64,000 bases of DNA from Whalleya microplaca (GCA_022497155.1 MU385710.1:186001-250000); one strand, 5' to 3'. Positions 11,998 through 23,760 are shown, numbered from the stretch's first letter. The notes: a model not told the origin generated them from the sequence alone. A program made the numbers and translations.

Positions 11998-13260
11998 TTG
12001 TGGTTGTGGTGGTGATGTGTACTTTGGACAGACAGACAGAGAAAGTAAGAAACGGCGTTCTCGGGATTACATGTGCGATTTTGAGATCATCGGATCGGGA
12101 CCACCATTGGACCAGAAACATAGCAAAGACTTCACAATGTATAGGAATACATGTACACTTGATTACCTGCCTAGTGGCGATACGAGGCCGTGTGTGAATC
12201 GGGGATAAGGAAGGAAACTTAATATGTTCGATTGATCACTGTGTACACGACCTATGTACCTATAGTTCCGGCCGTGAGTGAGTGAGTGAATGATTAGGTG
12301 CTTTAGGTTCCGCGTGGATATCTCTTCAGATAAGGATACGGAATTCTGTGTTGGATGAGTGGGTAGAGCAGAGTTATACTATACATGGGTGGATGAGGAC
12401 TACTGAGGCTGAGGTGTGTGTGAGAACTTATGTAGATTATGCTAAGTTGGCGGTATCTAGAGGTTGGGAATGTGTTTATGGGAGGTATTGTATGGATATA
12501 TGTGTATATGAATATATGAAGGTGTTAGTGAGCAGCACATAGTAATATGTGAAATATATGTGTATCATATGAGAGATGCAGAGTTGGTACGTATATGTTC
12601 GCAAGTGAGCTGGAGGGCAGGAGGGGCACCGTGGAATCAGGAGGGGCGACCGGAGTTTAGCCTTCAGGTTACCTAATCACATGGACATATGTACAGGACA
12701 GTGCTAACGGATAAGTCGAATCAGCTACCTAGGTACCTAGGTAGGTTCAACAGCGTTTCAGCGTCATACGGTAGGTACGATACAGGACAGTACATAGATA
12801 AAGTACATGTACCCGTACCACGCAAGGCTCGCGCCTTTGCATTTCGCCATCTCCGACCTTCGACCTTCAGCTTCCAACCGCCGACCTTCATAACCTCTAC
12901 TACATACACCTCGCCTACCAGAATCCAGTCCCAGAAGCCCCGAACAAACACGAACCCGTCTTCTCCCTCCTCATTCTACAGTAACCGCAATCTATTCATT
13001 CTCGGATCTGAGGCCTGCGCCTTTTTTGCAGCAGCACCTTTGCCACGCTGCCTCCTCGGGACGGGACGCGACTTGATGGTACCACGATAGGGCAAGCCTC
13101 GTTTGCAAGGAGTCAGTCAACCTAGGGATGGTATCACACTATTAAAACTTCAATCTGGTATCCTGGTATGTACATGCCACTAAGGTCCTCCTGTCTTCCC
13201 CCGCTAACAATAGGTACAGTATACGGATCGATCCAGGATCACAAAAGCTGCGATTTCGAT
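11998..13260. other. Intergenic region, PRP19 3' end and upstream region of the RING gene
   Basis: No gene is supported. It contains a GTGAGTGAGTGAGTGA microsatellite at about 12,274-12,290, a palindromic TACCTAGG cluster at 12,725-12,745 and pyrimidine-rich leader DNA at 12,840-13,000. A likely leader intron is 13,166-13,213 (48 bp): donor GTATGT, branch site GCTAAC, acceptor AATAG. Open frame 12,689-13,090 has no recognisable content and is probably leader sequence. Confidence 0.55.
12725..12745. repeat. Palindromic ACCTAGGT tandem cluster
   Basis: Overlapping TACCTAGG units make a local perfect palindrome series upstream of the RING gene. It resembles the GGTAC clusters at 9,720 and 10,041. 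Such motifs are common in promoters of filamentous ascomycetes; function is unknown. Confidence 0.6.
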
Positions 13261-15064
13261 ATGGCCGAAATCCCAGACTCAGACTTCTCTCCCGATCCTC
13301 CATCCTCGTCACCTCTCCCCAGATCTGTTGCCACTGTCTCCGGTACAAGTACAGCCTCCGGCAGCACCGACCTGGCCTCTCTTCTCTTCAACATTCCTAT
13401 CTCATATCGAGAACAGGGCTTCGGCAGGCCCCGCTCATCATTAAGCCCTGACATACACCAACACCACATACACCACATCGCCGACGACAACTTCGATCAC
13501 GGCTACGACAGCGATCCGAGAGGGGAAGACCATTTCGCCTCCGAGGACGAGGCCCTCTTCGGAAACTTTAATTTTCCAGATCATGAGCACGACGAACACG
13601 GCGACCCATTTAGCCACCGGCCTGAACTTGAATTTGACGACCTGGAAGAAGAAGGTGGGTTGTTCGTGGACGACGACGATAACGACGACAATAACGGCAA
13701 CGTTGGCGACATCGACCTAGACGGCCCTGGAGGAGGAGGTGGCCCCCGAGGGGAGACCCCAGATCTTCGTGGTCGCTCCTCGCCCAGCCCAGGCTTCTGG
13801 CGCATCCATATACGCTCTCCTCCCTTTCACGACCTGCAACAATACCAGATGGACCGCGACGTCCACCGAAGAAACGTATTAAGAGACGAGTTGGTGGCAA
13901 TGGAGATGGAGGGCCAGGCGAATCGACGAAGCCGGAGAAACAGGCAGCAGATGCCACAAGCACCAGCACAAGGACAAGGACAAGGACAACCACATGTAAT
14001 CGACCTAACAGGCGACGATGGCGAGCCTGAGAGCCCCCCGAGACGTACGCCATTCTCGGCATCGCAGCCGAATCTCTCCCAGAATGCGCGCAGAAGACGC
14101 TCTCAGCAGCGCAACACTCCTCCGAGACTGTCACGCAGCGATGCCAACTACATGGGCAATCGCACGGTTATTGACCTCGTCTCAGACTCGGACGACGAAG
14201 TGCGGCCTCGCCCAAGACGGAATGCGAGCAACAATGCGAGTAACAATGGCGGCCAAGGTGCTAGAAACTCCAGGCCGGCAGACCAACGACCGCGCGCCTT
14301 CCTCCCACCTCTACCACCTCCCAACGGCAGAGACCTGGGCCCCGGCCGCAACGCTCTGCACCAGATCCAACACCTCTTCCACAACATCCCCATCTTCCGC
14401 CTGCTCAACCCGCAAGGAGCAGCCCAGGACGAGGACATCGTCATGGTCGGCCAGCGCAACCTGATCCCCGCCCCCGGAGTCCCGCCGCCGCCCGGCCTCG
14501 CCCCCGTGCACCTCGACTACATCGCCCACCCGTTCGGCAACGCGCAGCAGCACATGCCCGGCATGGCGACGCCGAAGCCGCCGCACGAGCCGCCCAAGGA
14601 GGCCCGCGACGGCTTCACCCGCAACACGGGCGACGACGTCGTCGCCGTCTGCGCCAGCTGCGACGAGGAGCTCGCCTACGACCCGGACGCCGACGACGCG
14701 AACCCGACCACCCCGCCCAAGAAGGCGCGCACTAAGAAGGACAAGGCCGAGCATCACTTCTGGGCCGTCAAGGCTTGTGGACATGTGAGTAGAGCGTTTG
14801 CATTTATTCATTCACATATTCACTTTCTAATTCTGATTCTATTACTTTTTTTCTTCGCGGAATTTGGGTGCATGCTAACGTTGACATCTTGCCAAGGTCT
14901 ACTGCAGGCGATGCTACGAGAACCGCAGGCCGGCGGCCCGGAACCCGGTCCCCGTGGGCTTCCGCCCGGACCCCAAGGGCGCCAAGAACAAGATGTTCTG
15001 CGCCGTCGAGGAGTGCGAGTCGGACGTCAGCTCTAAGGCCGCCTGGGTCGGCATCTTCATGTGA
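13261..15064 (+). CDS. RING-type zinc-finger protein with two SIM-like motifs, 563 aa
   Basis: Exon 1 is 13261-14784 and exon 2 14897-15064. The intron (112 bp) has donor GTGAGT, branch GCTAAC and acceptor CCAAG. I chose ATG 13261 (MAEIPDSDFSPDPP) because the earlier in-frame ATG at 13168 lies inside a probable leader intron (13,166-13,213). The N-terminal 450 residues are acidic and disordered, with VIDLTGDD (246-253) and VIDLVSDSDDE (303-313), both classic SUMO-interaction-like cores followed by acid. The zinc site is C464-x2-C467, a long loop, C506-G-H508-x2-C511-x2-C514, then C543-x4-C548. This arrangement suggests a SUMO-targeted ubiquitin ligase or partner (Slx8/Rfp-like). Fungal relatives are often labelled 'cell cycle control protein'. 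The RING reading is sound; the SUMO link is inference. Confidence 0.87.
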
Positions 15065-17367
15065 TGACACTTCTGTTCTGCCCGTTGGTCTTCAACTGCC
15101 TGCCTGCCTGCTTGGGTGGAGTTTACCCTCTCTCTCCTACCTGTTTCTATCTGTGCGGCACGTACAGATATCCATATGCATAGGCAGAATTCGGAGGTTA
15201 GTGGGCCGTCAGGTAGATTGGTGGCTAGCTGATCGGTTGACTACGGAAAAGAAAACCTTATCATCGCCCCCAGAGCAGACTAGACCGGGCTAGGCGCGAC
15301 TAGTCAGGAACCGGATTTTTAGTGCAGTTCTTGCTTCCTTCCATACATACTTCTACCTACCGACCTACTTCAGCGGCTTATCAGCTACTGCACCGACGGC
15401 GGGCATACACACAGGCACGCACACCACATTGGCCATTGGCCACTTGTACTCATACATGCATACATAGATTTCTCGCTTTTCTTTTCCTATTTTTGCACTT
15501 GCGTTTCCGGGACCAGCACGTGCCATATTTCTTCATGACGGCCGCGGCCTTTGATGGTGGTGCCGGTGGTGGCTCTTCATATGCATCGCACGGGGCGTTT
15601 CACGGCACACATACAAACAAATGGGTCCTTCGACGGTTATACCAGGACGGAGGGATGGGAGGGATATGCACGGATGGATGGATAGGGGGGTGAACTAGGG
15701 GATGAACTGGTGGATAAGCAGGTAGCTAGGGACGGGCTCTGTATGTAAGGTAAAGAGAGAAAGCATGAAGGCAGTAAGATGAAGCAGGGAAGGCAAAGCA
15801 TAGACGGCAATGAAGGGGAGTTAAGTTGCCTAGGCAGATTTCGTACGTGGTTGATGATTACATGATCTGTCCCTCTGTCTGCTCGTCTGTCTGTCTGAGT
15901 GAGTGAGTGTGTATGTAAGTGAGTGAGAGGGTATAAGTAAGTGAGTGGGTAAGTGAGTGATTAGGGGGTTATGTATGCTCTGGATGCTGCGCTATGAATT
16001 CTATGCTATGACCTATGACCTATGACCTATGAAGTCTGAACTCTGAGAACTCTGAACGATCGAGGTGGTTGATCGGGAGCCCGTCTGCTATGAGATTTTG
16101 GACTAATGCTATTTACTCGTTTGCTGGCCTTTATGAGTGAGGTGAGGTTTTTATTCGTGTGTGAATTAGGATAGGGATGTTGGTGCCTGAGAGGTAGATA
16201 GAAGGTGGTAGGGTGGTAGGTCTCGGGGAAGGGGGGGAGAGAATGAGTGAGTGAGAGTGTGGTTGAGTGAGAAAGTGAGTGAGAGTATAAGTACGTGAGC
16301 TGGTAAGCAGGTGGGCGAGTGAGTAAAAGATTAAATGGGAGTGAGAGTATATGAACGAGCATACCACCTCTCCCAGCACGGTACACACTACCTCAAGCTA
16401 CACAAGAGGATTCATTTCAAAGTTAACTGTGCCATATATCTATACACTATAGTTATCAATAAGACGAGGTATGAGGTTGTACTGCTATCAGATATATGGG
16501 GTGCGAGGATTCTTATTCAGCTATCTATCTCATAAGAATGTAAGCGGGTCAGCTGGTGAGTTGGTCGGTGAGTTGGTGGTGAGGGAGTGGGTGGGTGGAA
16601 GGGGGAGATATGAGGTTGGCGTATGTTGGATAATTCAGTAGAAGGCTGAGAGCAGTGAGCGGGAAAAGTGCCTGTCCACCAGCCTGCAGTAAGTAGTGGT
16701 TATCTAGAGTAATCATAAAGCTGAAGCTGGTGGTGATCCATAATTCCTCGGAAAGCCACAAACGAAAGCGGCCATCGTCGGTACGGCCGGTATCCGCGAT
16801 GGATACCTTCTGGAGTAACTATAATGACTACGGCTTGGAGAGCTTTCTGGGAGAACATAGATCCCCGGGGGCAGTGAGTTTAAGATGGGCTGCGCCGCAT
16901 ATCTGTCCGCAAAGGGGGGAAAGTATATACATAGAGGATGGCCTGGTATGTTGAATGAACCGTTGCCGGACTGTAGCTAGTGCGAGTCCACAGGAGGACA
17001 TAGTGAAGTGTTGGAATATACATCCATGGTGAGAACGAGTATTGCTCCAAGTTATCTTCAGTAGATGATCTAACGTGGCGAATACTAGTCGCGCGGTTTG
17101 GAATGAAACATAAATTGCTCTAAAGTTACAGCTTGTGTAAGCTTGAAAAGGGGTTAAAAGTGGATCCGAAAGGGGGCCTGAAAAGGGGGCGGGGGCGGAG
17201 GGTCGCCTTTGATCTTATAAACTCTTCGCTTTCTAATGCATCTAATTCACTATATTCTGGATAGAGTTGTGAGACTGGTTATAACTGTATTGTATCTGTC
17301 GGGTATTTGGTTAAGACCAAGTGTATATACGGAGAATTCGTCAGAATACAGGGCATTCCTCAGCTCA
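15065..17367. other. Long intergenic region with simple repeats
   Basis: I see no gene. The first few hundred bases should be the 3' UTR of the RING gene. Several short tandem repeats occur: GAGT/GTGA tracts at about 15,890-15,965 and 16,240-16,325, and CTATGAC units at about 16,008-16,032. Open frames such as 15,322-15,693 and 16,027-16,386 are composed of these simple repeats. A G-rich run lies at 17,160-17,200. The last part should carry the 3' end of the minus-strand monooxygenase pseudogene. Confidence 0.6.
15885..16330. repeat. Microsatellite tracts (GAGT/GTGA and CTATGAC)
   Basis: GTCTGTCTGAGTGAGTGAGT begins near 15,887 and continues as imperfect GTGA/GAGT units to 15,960. Four CTATGAC copies run from about 16,008. 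A second GAGT tract runs from about 16,240 to 16,325. Confidence 0.75.
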
Positions 17368-18908
17368 TTAATCTGTGGGCACCTTTACCCCTATTTTTTT
17401 CATCATGTCAAGGGCTTCCTTCTTGTGGGCATCTAAGTCAATGGAGAGAAAGTCCCATCTTCCAGCAAGCGCGCTTTGTAACTTATTAAGACTCATGCCG
17501 ACCTCCTTATTCTGGCCCGTAAATATCTCCCCGGTGCCCCTGCTCGAGTCGACTACTCTTTGACATCTAGGTCGTCTCACCGCATCATGCGCCTTGAAAG
17601 CTGTGTATATCTCTTCCACCGAAGAAATACTTGCAAGAAGGGTCCCCAGAATGACCGCGTCCTCAAAAGCTTGTCCCGCGCCAGCACCTTGCCATGGTGT
17701 TGTCGCATGAGCCGCATCTCCCATAATGCAGACGCGGCCATTGGAATAGGTTGGGGTCGATTTGTGCTCGTACTGTGAATAGCCTTGTGGATCGGGTTGG
17801 TCGAGAAACAGCTACATGCAAGTGAGTCCGCCATCGTTATAACGTATTAATATTTGCGGTCGTGGGATAAGGCTTACATCAATGATGCCCTTCGAGATAG
17901 GTCCGTCGGGCCAGCTCTCAAATGCTTTTGTCAACAGTTCTCGGGTAAGGGGGCGCTTCCTGTTTGCAGGTGGATCTTTCTCAACGGCAGATATGACGCC
18001 CTGGACCATGGTACCATTCTCGAGCACATCATGCAGCACAAACATTCCGTCGCCGGCCCAGAGGTACTGTCTAAGGACGTCGAAGTACTGCTCGCCAAGA
18101 GTGGACTTGGCCTTCTCCATAGGGACCACAACTCTACTATCCCACTATGGTATTGCAAGTCAGAACCTATTAACATGTTGAGATTTATAGTGAAGGGGGT
18201 ATTGACGATGCGCCTCAAACAAGTCAATGTGCTTGGAGTAATACAGTGAATAGACCAGTAGAGAGACAAGATTACTAAATAATCAACTTACCCAACCTCC
18301 TGGTGAGGCAGCGCATTCATCTGCTTCATCTTGCAGAACGTATCTGCGGACTGAGCCAAAGATGCCATCTGCACCTATGACAGCGTCGAGCCGATCAGTT
18401 GTGCCATCCTCGAAAGCGAGATCAATGCCACTGTCCATTTGAATGATCTTGATGAGCTTTTTGCTCGGATGTAGATGCTCCTTGGCAACGGCGCCAATAG
18501 CTCCCGTAGAAGCGAGGCGCGATGGACGATTAACTCCTTGTCCTCAGGGGCAAGGTTCGCGTCAAAGTCGGCTACCAGAGTATCTGCGTCTGGTCCTGAG
18601 CCCTAGGCCAAGGTTAATTCGTCTTATTTCAGGATGATCGTTCGAGCTTATTACGTACTACTACTATGCGAGTTGAATTGATGGGCACTGCTCCAGCTCT
18701 AGCGAGGGTCTCTCGTGCCTCCGGTAAGATATGCTGTAAAGCTATCCGAGCATTGCCCGAAAGCCCAACAGCAGCGCCGCGTTCTGAGAATTCCGGGGCA
18801 GACTCGAAGATGTGTTTCAAGATAGGATATATGGAGAAGGGCATTCGCCAATGTTGCTCCCGCAAAGCCACCCCCTACGATTGCTATGCGGATAGGTGCA
18901 GCAGCCAT
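17368..18908 (-). pseudogene. Salicylate-hydroxylase-like FAD monooxygenase, broken by two indels
   Basis: Members are NAD(P)H-dependent flavoprotein aromatic hydroxylases. Four exons can be traced: 18908-18659, 18602-18292, 18144-17878 and 17811-17368, with GT-AG introns of 56, 147 and 66 bp. All three family sequence blocks are visible: IAIVGGGFAGATLANAL (FAD dinucleotide fold), VIGADGIFGSVRR (DG motif) and GRVCIMGDAAHATTPWQG (GD motif); the C-terminus AHKKEALDMMKK is typical. Exon 1 shifts frame near 18,810-18,818, equivalent to loss of 2 bp in a CA run, before IFESAPEFSERG. Exon 2 shifts again near 18,483-18,486, equivalent to loss of 1 bp, before KEHLHPSKKL. Exons 3 and 4 are clean. If both shifts are real the gene makes no enzyme. 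Intact length would be about 424 residues, normal for the family. The substrate is unknown. Confidence 0.85.
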
Positions 18909-19404
18909 CCCAGGTTCGTAAAAGAGATGAACAAAATCATCAGACAAAATATTTCATTATAATGGAGAAAGAATTGACACAAATCTACATTTTAGGAATG
19001 ATATGAACGTTGCTTAGATCCGATACCATAACAACCGCCCCTCCTGCGAGAAGGCAGGGAAGCGGACTAACTGCATAAAAAATTTGCAGTTTTGCGGCCT
19101 TGTATATGCAGATCGGAGGGTCTCTCACGTACTTTAGTTTATTTGCTTGCGGACTGCGCCATTTAACAAAATAACTACAGCGGCGTACGACTACCACCCA
19201 AGACTAGCCCAGCCCTGGCCGAGAGGCAGATCGCTGGTTTTCTGTGTGGCGCTTCTATCAGTAGTCCTATCAATTTGGGGGTGAATTGACTTGAAATAAC
19301 TCGAATTAATTGTATCTTATTTTACAATTAACACAAGTCGATTATAACTGTATGAAAACTTGATGTCTTTCAATCTTCATCCAGCTGTGACGCAGCTTTC
19401 ATGT
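18909..19404. other. Intergenic region between two minus-strand genes
   Basis: No coding exon seen. It carries GAATTGACTTGAA (19,283-19,295), shared with 8,446-8,458, followed by a 9-bp inverted repeat, TTAATTGTA at 19,306-19,314 and TACAATTAA at 19,323-19,331. It should include the promoter of the monooxygenase and the 3' end of the NLR-like gene. Confidence 0.5.
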
Positions 19405-21147
19405 TCATTTCTCTCCATCCACCATCCAGTTTTGCTCTATCTCAGGGAAAAAACCGATATTGTAAGCACTATGATCCTGGTCTATAAATTGGCAGTCATG
19501 ATCCCCCAAAATATATTGTATGTCCCTCCTAGTGTTCTTTCCTTTGCCAATCAGTTTGAACTCCGTTTTGATATCTGATGCCGCGAGTAGGAATACTTTC
19601 AGAATGTCTTGCTTATCCCCCTTTCCTAGCCCCCTCATCAACTCCGCTAGGTTTGAAATAAGATCAATGTGGCCGCTCACGCAATTATCAATGCGGTCGA
19701 TAAAGATCCACACTCTCCCGCGGCCTTTCAATAGGCTTAGAAGAATGTCGTATGGACGAGATGGGCGAGCGTTGGTATTTCGGGTTTCACCTGCAAGCCC
19801 TGGAAGGACTTTTTTTACTGATTCTTCTCGTAGAAGCCTAGGCTTTGTGACTAGTACCTGATATGCTAAGTCCTTCAATAGGTCCACCACTTGGATTGGC
19901 TTAGAGCTACCTCCTGGGCCTGGCCTGCAGCAGAAGAGAAGGACTATATCTTCTCTCTTCTTGCAGTGATCGTGGATGGCAAATAGACCCGGTGATAGCC
20001 AGCAGTGCATCTCGTCATGATCTTCAGTCTGCCCAGTAACAAGTAGTAGGCTTGATCTTCCATTGGTTTCCCATTCCTTGAAAGCCGCGGTAGATCGAAG
20101 ATCAGAGACGTCCAAGGGAGAGCAGTTATTGAATACCTGTTCAACCGTTCTACTTAGGTCGTCCCTATAGCTTTTCAAATTCTCTTCTGCCTGGCTACCA
20201 TGGCGGAGCTGAGGTTCAAGTATAGCTAGGTCTTTTCTGTCGGCGCGCTTTGTGGCATCTAGTCGATATGAGTGTTAACATGTATTTGCTAGGTTATGAT
20301 GGATCTGTAGTGTACCTTCTGCGAAATTGCGATTTTGCTTAGCAATCTGTTTCACGTCTTCTAACTCTAGTGCCATTTGTGCAATCAGTCTCTGAGTCAG
20401 TATCAAGCAGCGCTCCCGAACATTCAGCACCGCTTCATTGAGGTCATCGGCCTTTTTCTTAACGTTGACTTCTGGAGGTTCAGTAACAGTCTTTAGTATG
20501 CGTTTCCAACGAGGTCCAATGTAGTAATAACAAGCCTCGATTGAGAAGTTATACAAATGTAGGTATGTCTTCGTAACAAGATCTTTCAATTCCACGTCGT
20601 CTCTGTGTATGTCATGAGAGATATCTAGTTCCGACGTATGACGACCAAGCTTGTCTATAACCTTGTCGAGGATGTCCTCCTTCGTTTTTTTATTTGACAG
20701 AATCTAATTTTATGATTTAGTTGATATGTGATAATATACTTGGATACCAAGGCATACCAAAATCATCAGCGACAAGCCTTGACAAGCCTGTTTAGCATGC
20801 GGGTCCAGTGTCTTGACCAAAGATAGTACGGGGTCGTAAGCTTTCAGGTAATCGTTAATACGTGCAAAAATCTTCTGCGTTTCTCTCCCCATGCGGCTCG
20901 GTAGTCCATCGCTAGTATGATGCTCCCTTTTTTTAGCTGATGCATTGTCCAATGCTGGGCCAAGTAAAGCTCGTACTTGAGCGATGTCCAAAGAAAGGTC
21001 TTCAAGTTTGATGCTAGCAATCCTTTTCCTGTAGAGTTTTAGGACCTTCTGTAATTCTGTGTTATTTCTCTCCCATACGATTCCTAGGGGTTCGTTTTGT
21101 GCCGCTATCGGTACCTATAGAACAATATTCTCATTTTTAGATGCCAT
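19405..21147 (-). CDS. STAND-NTPase/NLR-type protein of the DUF7708-like fungal class (5' end uncertain)
   Basis: The clear exons are 21114-20758, 20703-20316 and 20258-19405, joined by GT-AG introns of 54 and 57 bp that keep frame. The N-terminal part has NTELQKVLKLYRKRIASIKL, LSLDIAQVRALLGPALDNAS and INDYLKAYDPVLSLVKTLDPH, the pattern I associate with the helical N-domain of large fungal STAND proteins. A middle coiled-coil-like region (ADDLNEAVLNVRERC...) follows. The C-terminal part has SSLLLVTGQTEDHDEMHCWLSP where a P-loop would sit, but no canonical GxxxxGK[ST], and VWIFIDRIDNC as a Walker-B-like strand. The 5' end is unsettled. From ATG 21147, codon 11 is TAG directly before GTACCG. 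Alternatively CTATAG is an intron acceptor, with a possible donor GTAGTA near 21,200 and earlier exons upstream. About 530 residues are readable. Such proteins are linked to fungal self/non-self recognition; the role here is inferred. Confidence 0.72.
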
Positions 21148-21540
21148 ATAGGACAATAGCCAGTCTCCGCAAGAGGTTCGAGATTGTTGGTAAACTACTA
21201 CCGTCAAATGTTTTGAGAAACTTGCCTGTGGGTACCATGAAGAATTCCGGATATCCAAGTTAGAGAGTCAACGTTACATCGATTAGACCCCAAGGCTATT
21301 TAGGCAACCATAACTCCCATCTGAAGTCTTTAGGCAGAATACAGCTGACTAAAGCTATCAGGTCGTATCCCACTTGAATCTCAAAGGATTCAAAGTCCCC
21401 TCCCACATATAACCTCCAGCTAAGCTCTCTATCACACACACTACATAAACAGCAGATGGCTTCGTCCAGAGGAATGCAGGCCTTTATAGCCACTCTTTTT
21501 TACATATAGCCCGAAATCCCGTATAATATGTCTCTCGCTC
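21148..21540 (-). other. Possible upstream exons or gene remnant at the edge of the AT-rich region
   Basis: The minus strand stays partly coding-like. The frame from 21493 to 21296 starts only with GTG, reads LSWRLYVGGDFESFEIQVGY and ends in TAG. After that stop the frame continues PWGLID to a possible donor GTAACG (about 21,274), then a CCACAG acceptor and an eight-codon piece ending at GTAGTA, in phase with the exon at 21114. This could be the 5' part of the NLR-like gene damaged by CAG-to-TAG type changes, or chance. Confidence 0.3.
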
Positions 21541-22384
21541 TCACTACAAGAACTAGGTATTTAAAAATGGTACTAAATACCGATTAATATATTATGCTCC
21601 GCTATCCTCCAGAATCACAGCCTATAGGGTATGCATTTCCACCATACGGCAGCCTACATAATATACTAGATCTTCGCTAATGTCACTATCTACCTATTTA
21701 TTTTTTATAAAAGCCAGTTAGCCTACATAAAATTAATACAGGCTTTACGCCACTATTATAGTTTACCTTTTATAATAAATAACTATTAGCTATTTATATA
21801 AAAAAGGTAGGAAGAAAAAAACTTAGCTTATATAGTAATGTTAAATTAAATGCATTATTATAAATACTAACTAAAAATAAGTAAATGCCGTGAGATAACC
21901 CGTTATAATAAATAGCTGTTTATTATTAAAAGGTATAATAATAACATTTAAAGGCGGGGTTTAATATTATACCGAAGAATATCGGGGTACATTTTATTTG
22001 TTTATTATTTTTATTATATAACTAATTTTAATTACTCGAGATATTATTTAACTGCTCGGAACCGGTTTATAAATAACTTTTATTAAAATTTTATAATTTT
22101 TTTTAATAATAGTTTAATATATATAATTATAAACTAAGCTCCCTTAAGTTTTTAACATCACTTATTATAATTAAAATGTCGTATTACTTAATACTTGTTT
22201 AATTATTTTATATATAATTAAACATAATGGAAAACGAGCATTAAATTAACGCTAAAAAACAGGTAAGCAGCTTTAACGTAAATTTATTCTCGAGATGCCG
22301 TTATTTAGAGCTTTAGGCCGACATAACTGCCTTATAAAATACTGTATTTATTACGGGGTATACGCCTATAAAAGACAGGGCTTA

Positions 22385-22560
22385 GGATCTGGCTATATTA
22401 CTAGTAAAATTATCAACATGGGGAGAAAAAGGAAAGAAGGAAGCAAGCCTAACAAGGCCTGTTAGAAATCACTATGTACGCAAGGTGGGGTAACTTAGTC
22501 ATCTGGGTGATTGTAGCGTTTGCGTACCCCACCTGATCTTAATCTTAATCCCAGTTTTAA
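22385..22560. repeat. Less-mutated island with purine run and 10-bp inverted repeat
   Basis: A GC-normal patch inside mutated DNA. A purine-rich run (about 22,421-22,450) precedes TGTTAGAAATCACTATG. AGGTGGGGTA (22,483-22,492) is repeated inverted as TACCCCACCT (22,525-22,534). The TGTTAG start after a purine run suggests the border of an LTR, but I found no partner copy in the window. Confidence 0.4.
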
Positions 22561-23564
22561 CTAGTCCCGATTTGGCCGTAACAGTATTCGATTTATTTCA
22601 TAGCCGCATTCTTAGGTTAAAAGTTTTAATACCTCCGGTATTATAAAAAAACGCATTAAAAGAAGTAATTATTTAAATATTATAAAGCCGCGTATTTACT
22701 TTAAAAATAGCGACGTCTTAAATGTTACACGGTATAAGTGCTTATCGAAAATTAAATATATATTTTTAAATATACTATATAACCTTAAAGATGCCGATTC
22801 GATAGAAAAAAATCTAACCAGTCTTTTAAAGGAGAATTACAAGCCAATTATCGATTAAAACTGTTTAAATATATGATATAATACCTTTTTTTTTATAAAT
22901 AAGCGGGATAAACACAGGGAAACATTAGCCGCCGTTTAAAAATCTACTATTATTACCGCCTAACATTTTAACTAAAGACTCGTTTTCGAAACGAGCTATT
23001 CGGTATATCTATATCACACGTAATGAGGAAAGTAAATGTTAGGCCTAGCTATACATTATATAAGTCCCTTCGGGACTTATTATTAATTAATAAAACAAGC
23101 TTCATTATATACACAGGTTTTATAGTAAAAAAAAAGAAAAAAAAGTCCATAAAAACGCAATTACTTAAAACTTTTCCGGTTTTACTAATACGCCAAGTAA
23201 TTACAAAGCTATAATAAAACTAAACACGTAAAAAAAAAAACGCTAAAATATTCCTTTACGATTTTAAAATTATAGCCCTAATTAATTTTATAATAAAGCA
23301 TTTATAAATATCGATAAATAACGTATTAAAAAAACTTTAAAGCCTTTTTTATAACTTAATATACTTTTAAAATAACTTTAAAAATATTTTAAATTTAAAT
23401 AAAAATGCCGAGATTATTTAAAAGCTTCGCGAAAAAATTAAAAACTTATTTAATTATAAAACCTTATATAAATTACATTTATAAGACTTACGCCTTTTTT
23501 AAAACGAATTAAAGCTAGCCGACATAATTAATACGCTTAAAAAACTTCTTAGTAAAGTCACGGT

Positions 23565-23760
23565 TTATACAGACCACCTGTGGTATATAGCCCGTGTATA
23601 TATTAGTCACTCACCGGGGTTAGCCCGGCGGGGTTTTTTTAAACGAATTTCCTTAGCGCGCACTTAAGAAATTCGTTCCTTTTTTTTTATTTTGCGATTT
23701 TAATATAATAGCTAGTAATATTAAAGCCTTTGCCTTTAATAATTATCTCGCATTATAATA
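23565..23760 (+). repeat. LTR copy of the chromodomain Gypsy family D
   Basis: This block aligns along its length with the 3' LTR at 63,231-63,437: both hold GGGGTTAGCCCGGCGG, TTAGCGCGCACTTA, AAATTCGTTCC and ATTAAAGCCTTTRCCTTTAAT. It is more mutated. I could not find a matching target-site duplication, so it may be a solo LTR or the 5' LTR of an element broken up by the later insertions. Confidence 0.7.

Noticed and set aside
12689..13090. 133-codon plus-strand open frame
   Set aside because: Pyrimidine-rich leader upstream of the RING gene; no domain and no continuation into it.
15322..15693. 123-codon plus-strand open frame
   Set aside because: Simple-sequence composition and no family features; likely 3' UTR/intergenic.
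18480..18820. Frame changes in the monooxygenase explained as tiny introns
   Set aside because: The gaps are 1-2 bp equivalents with no GT-AG pair; real introns are elsewhere and in phase.
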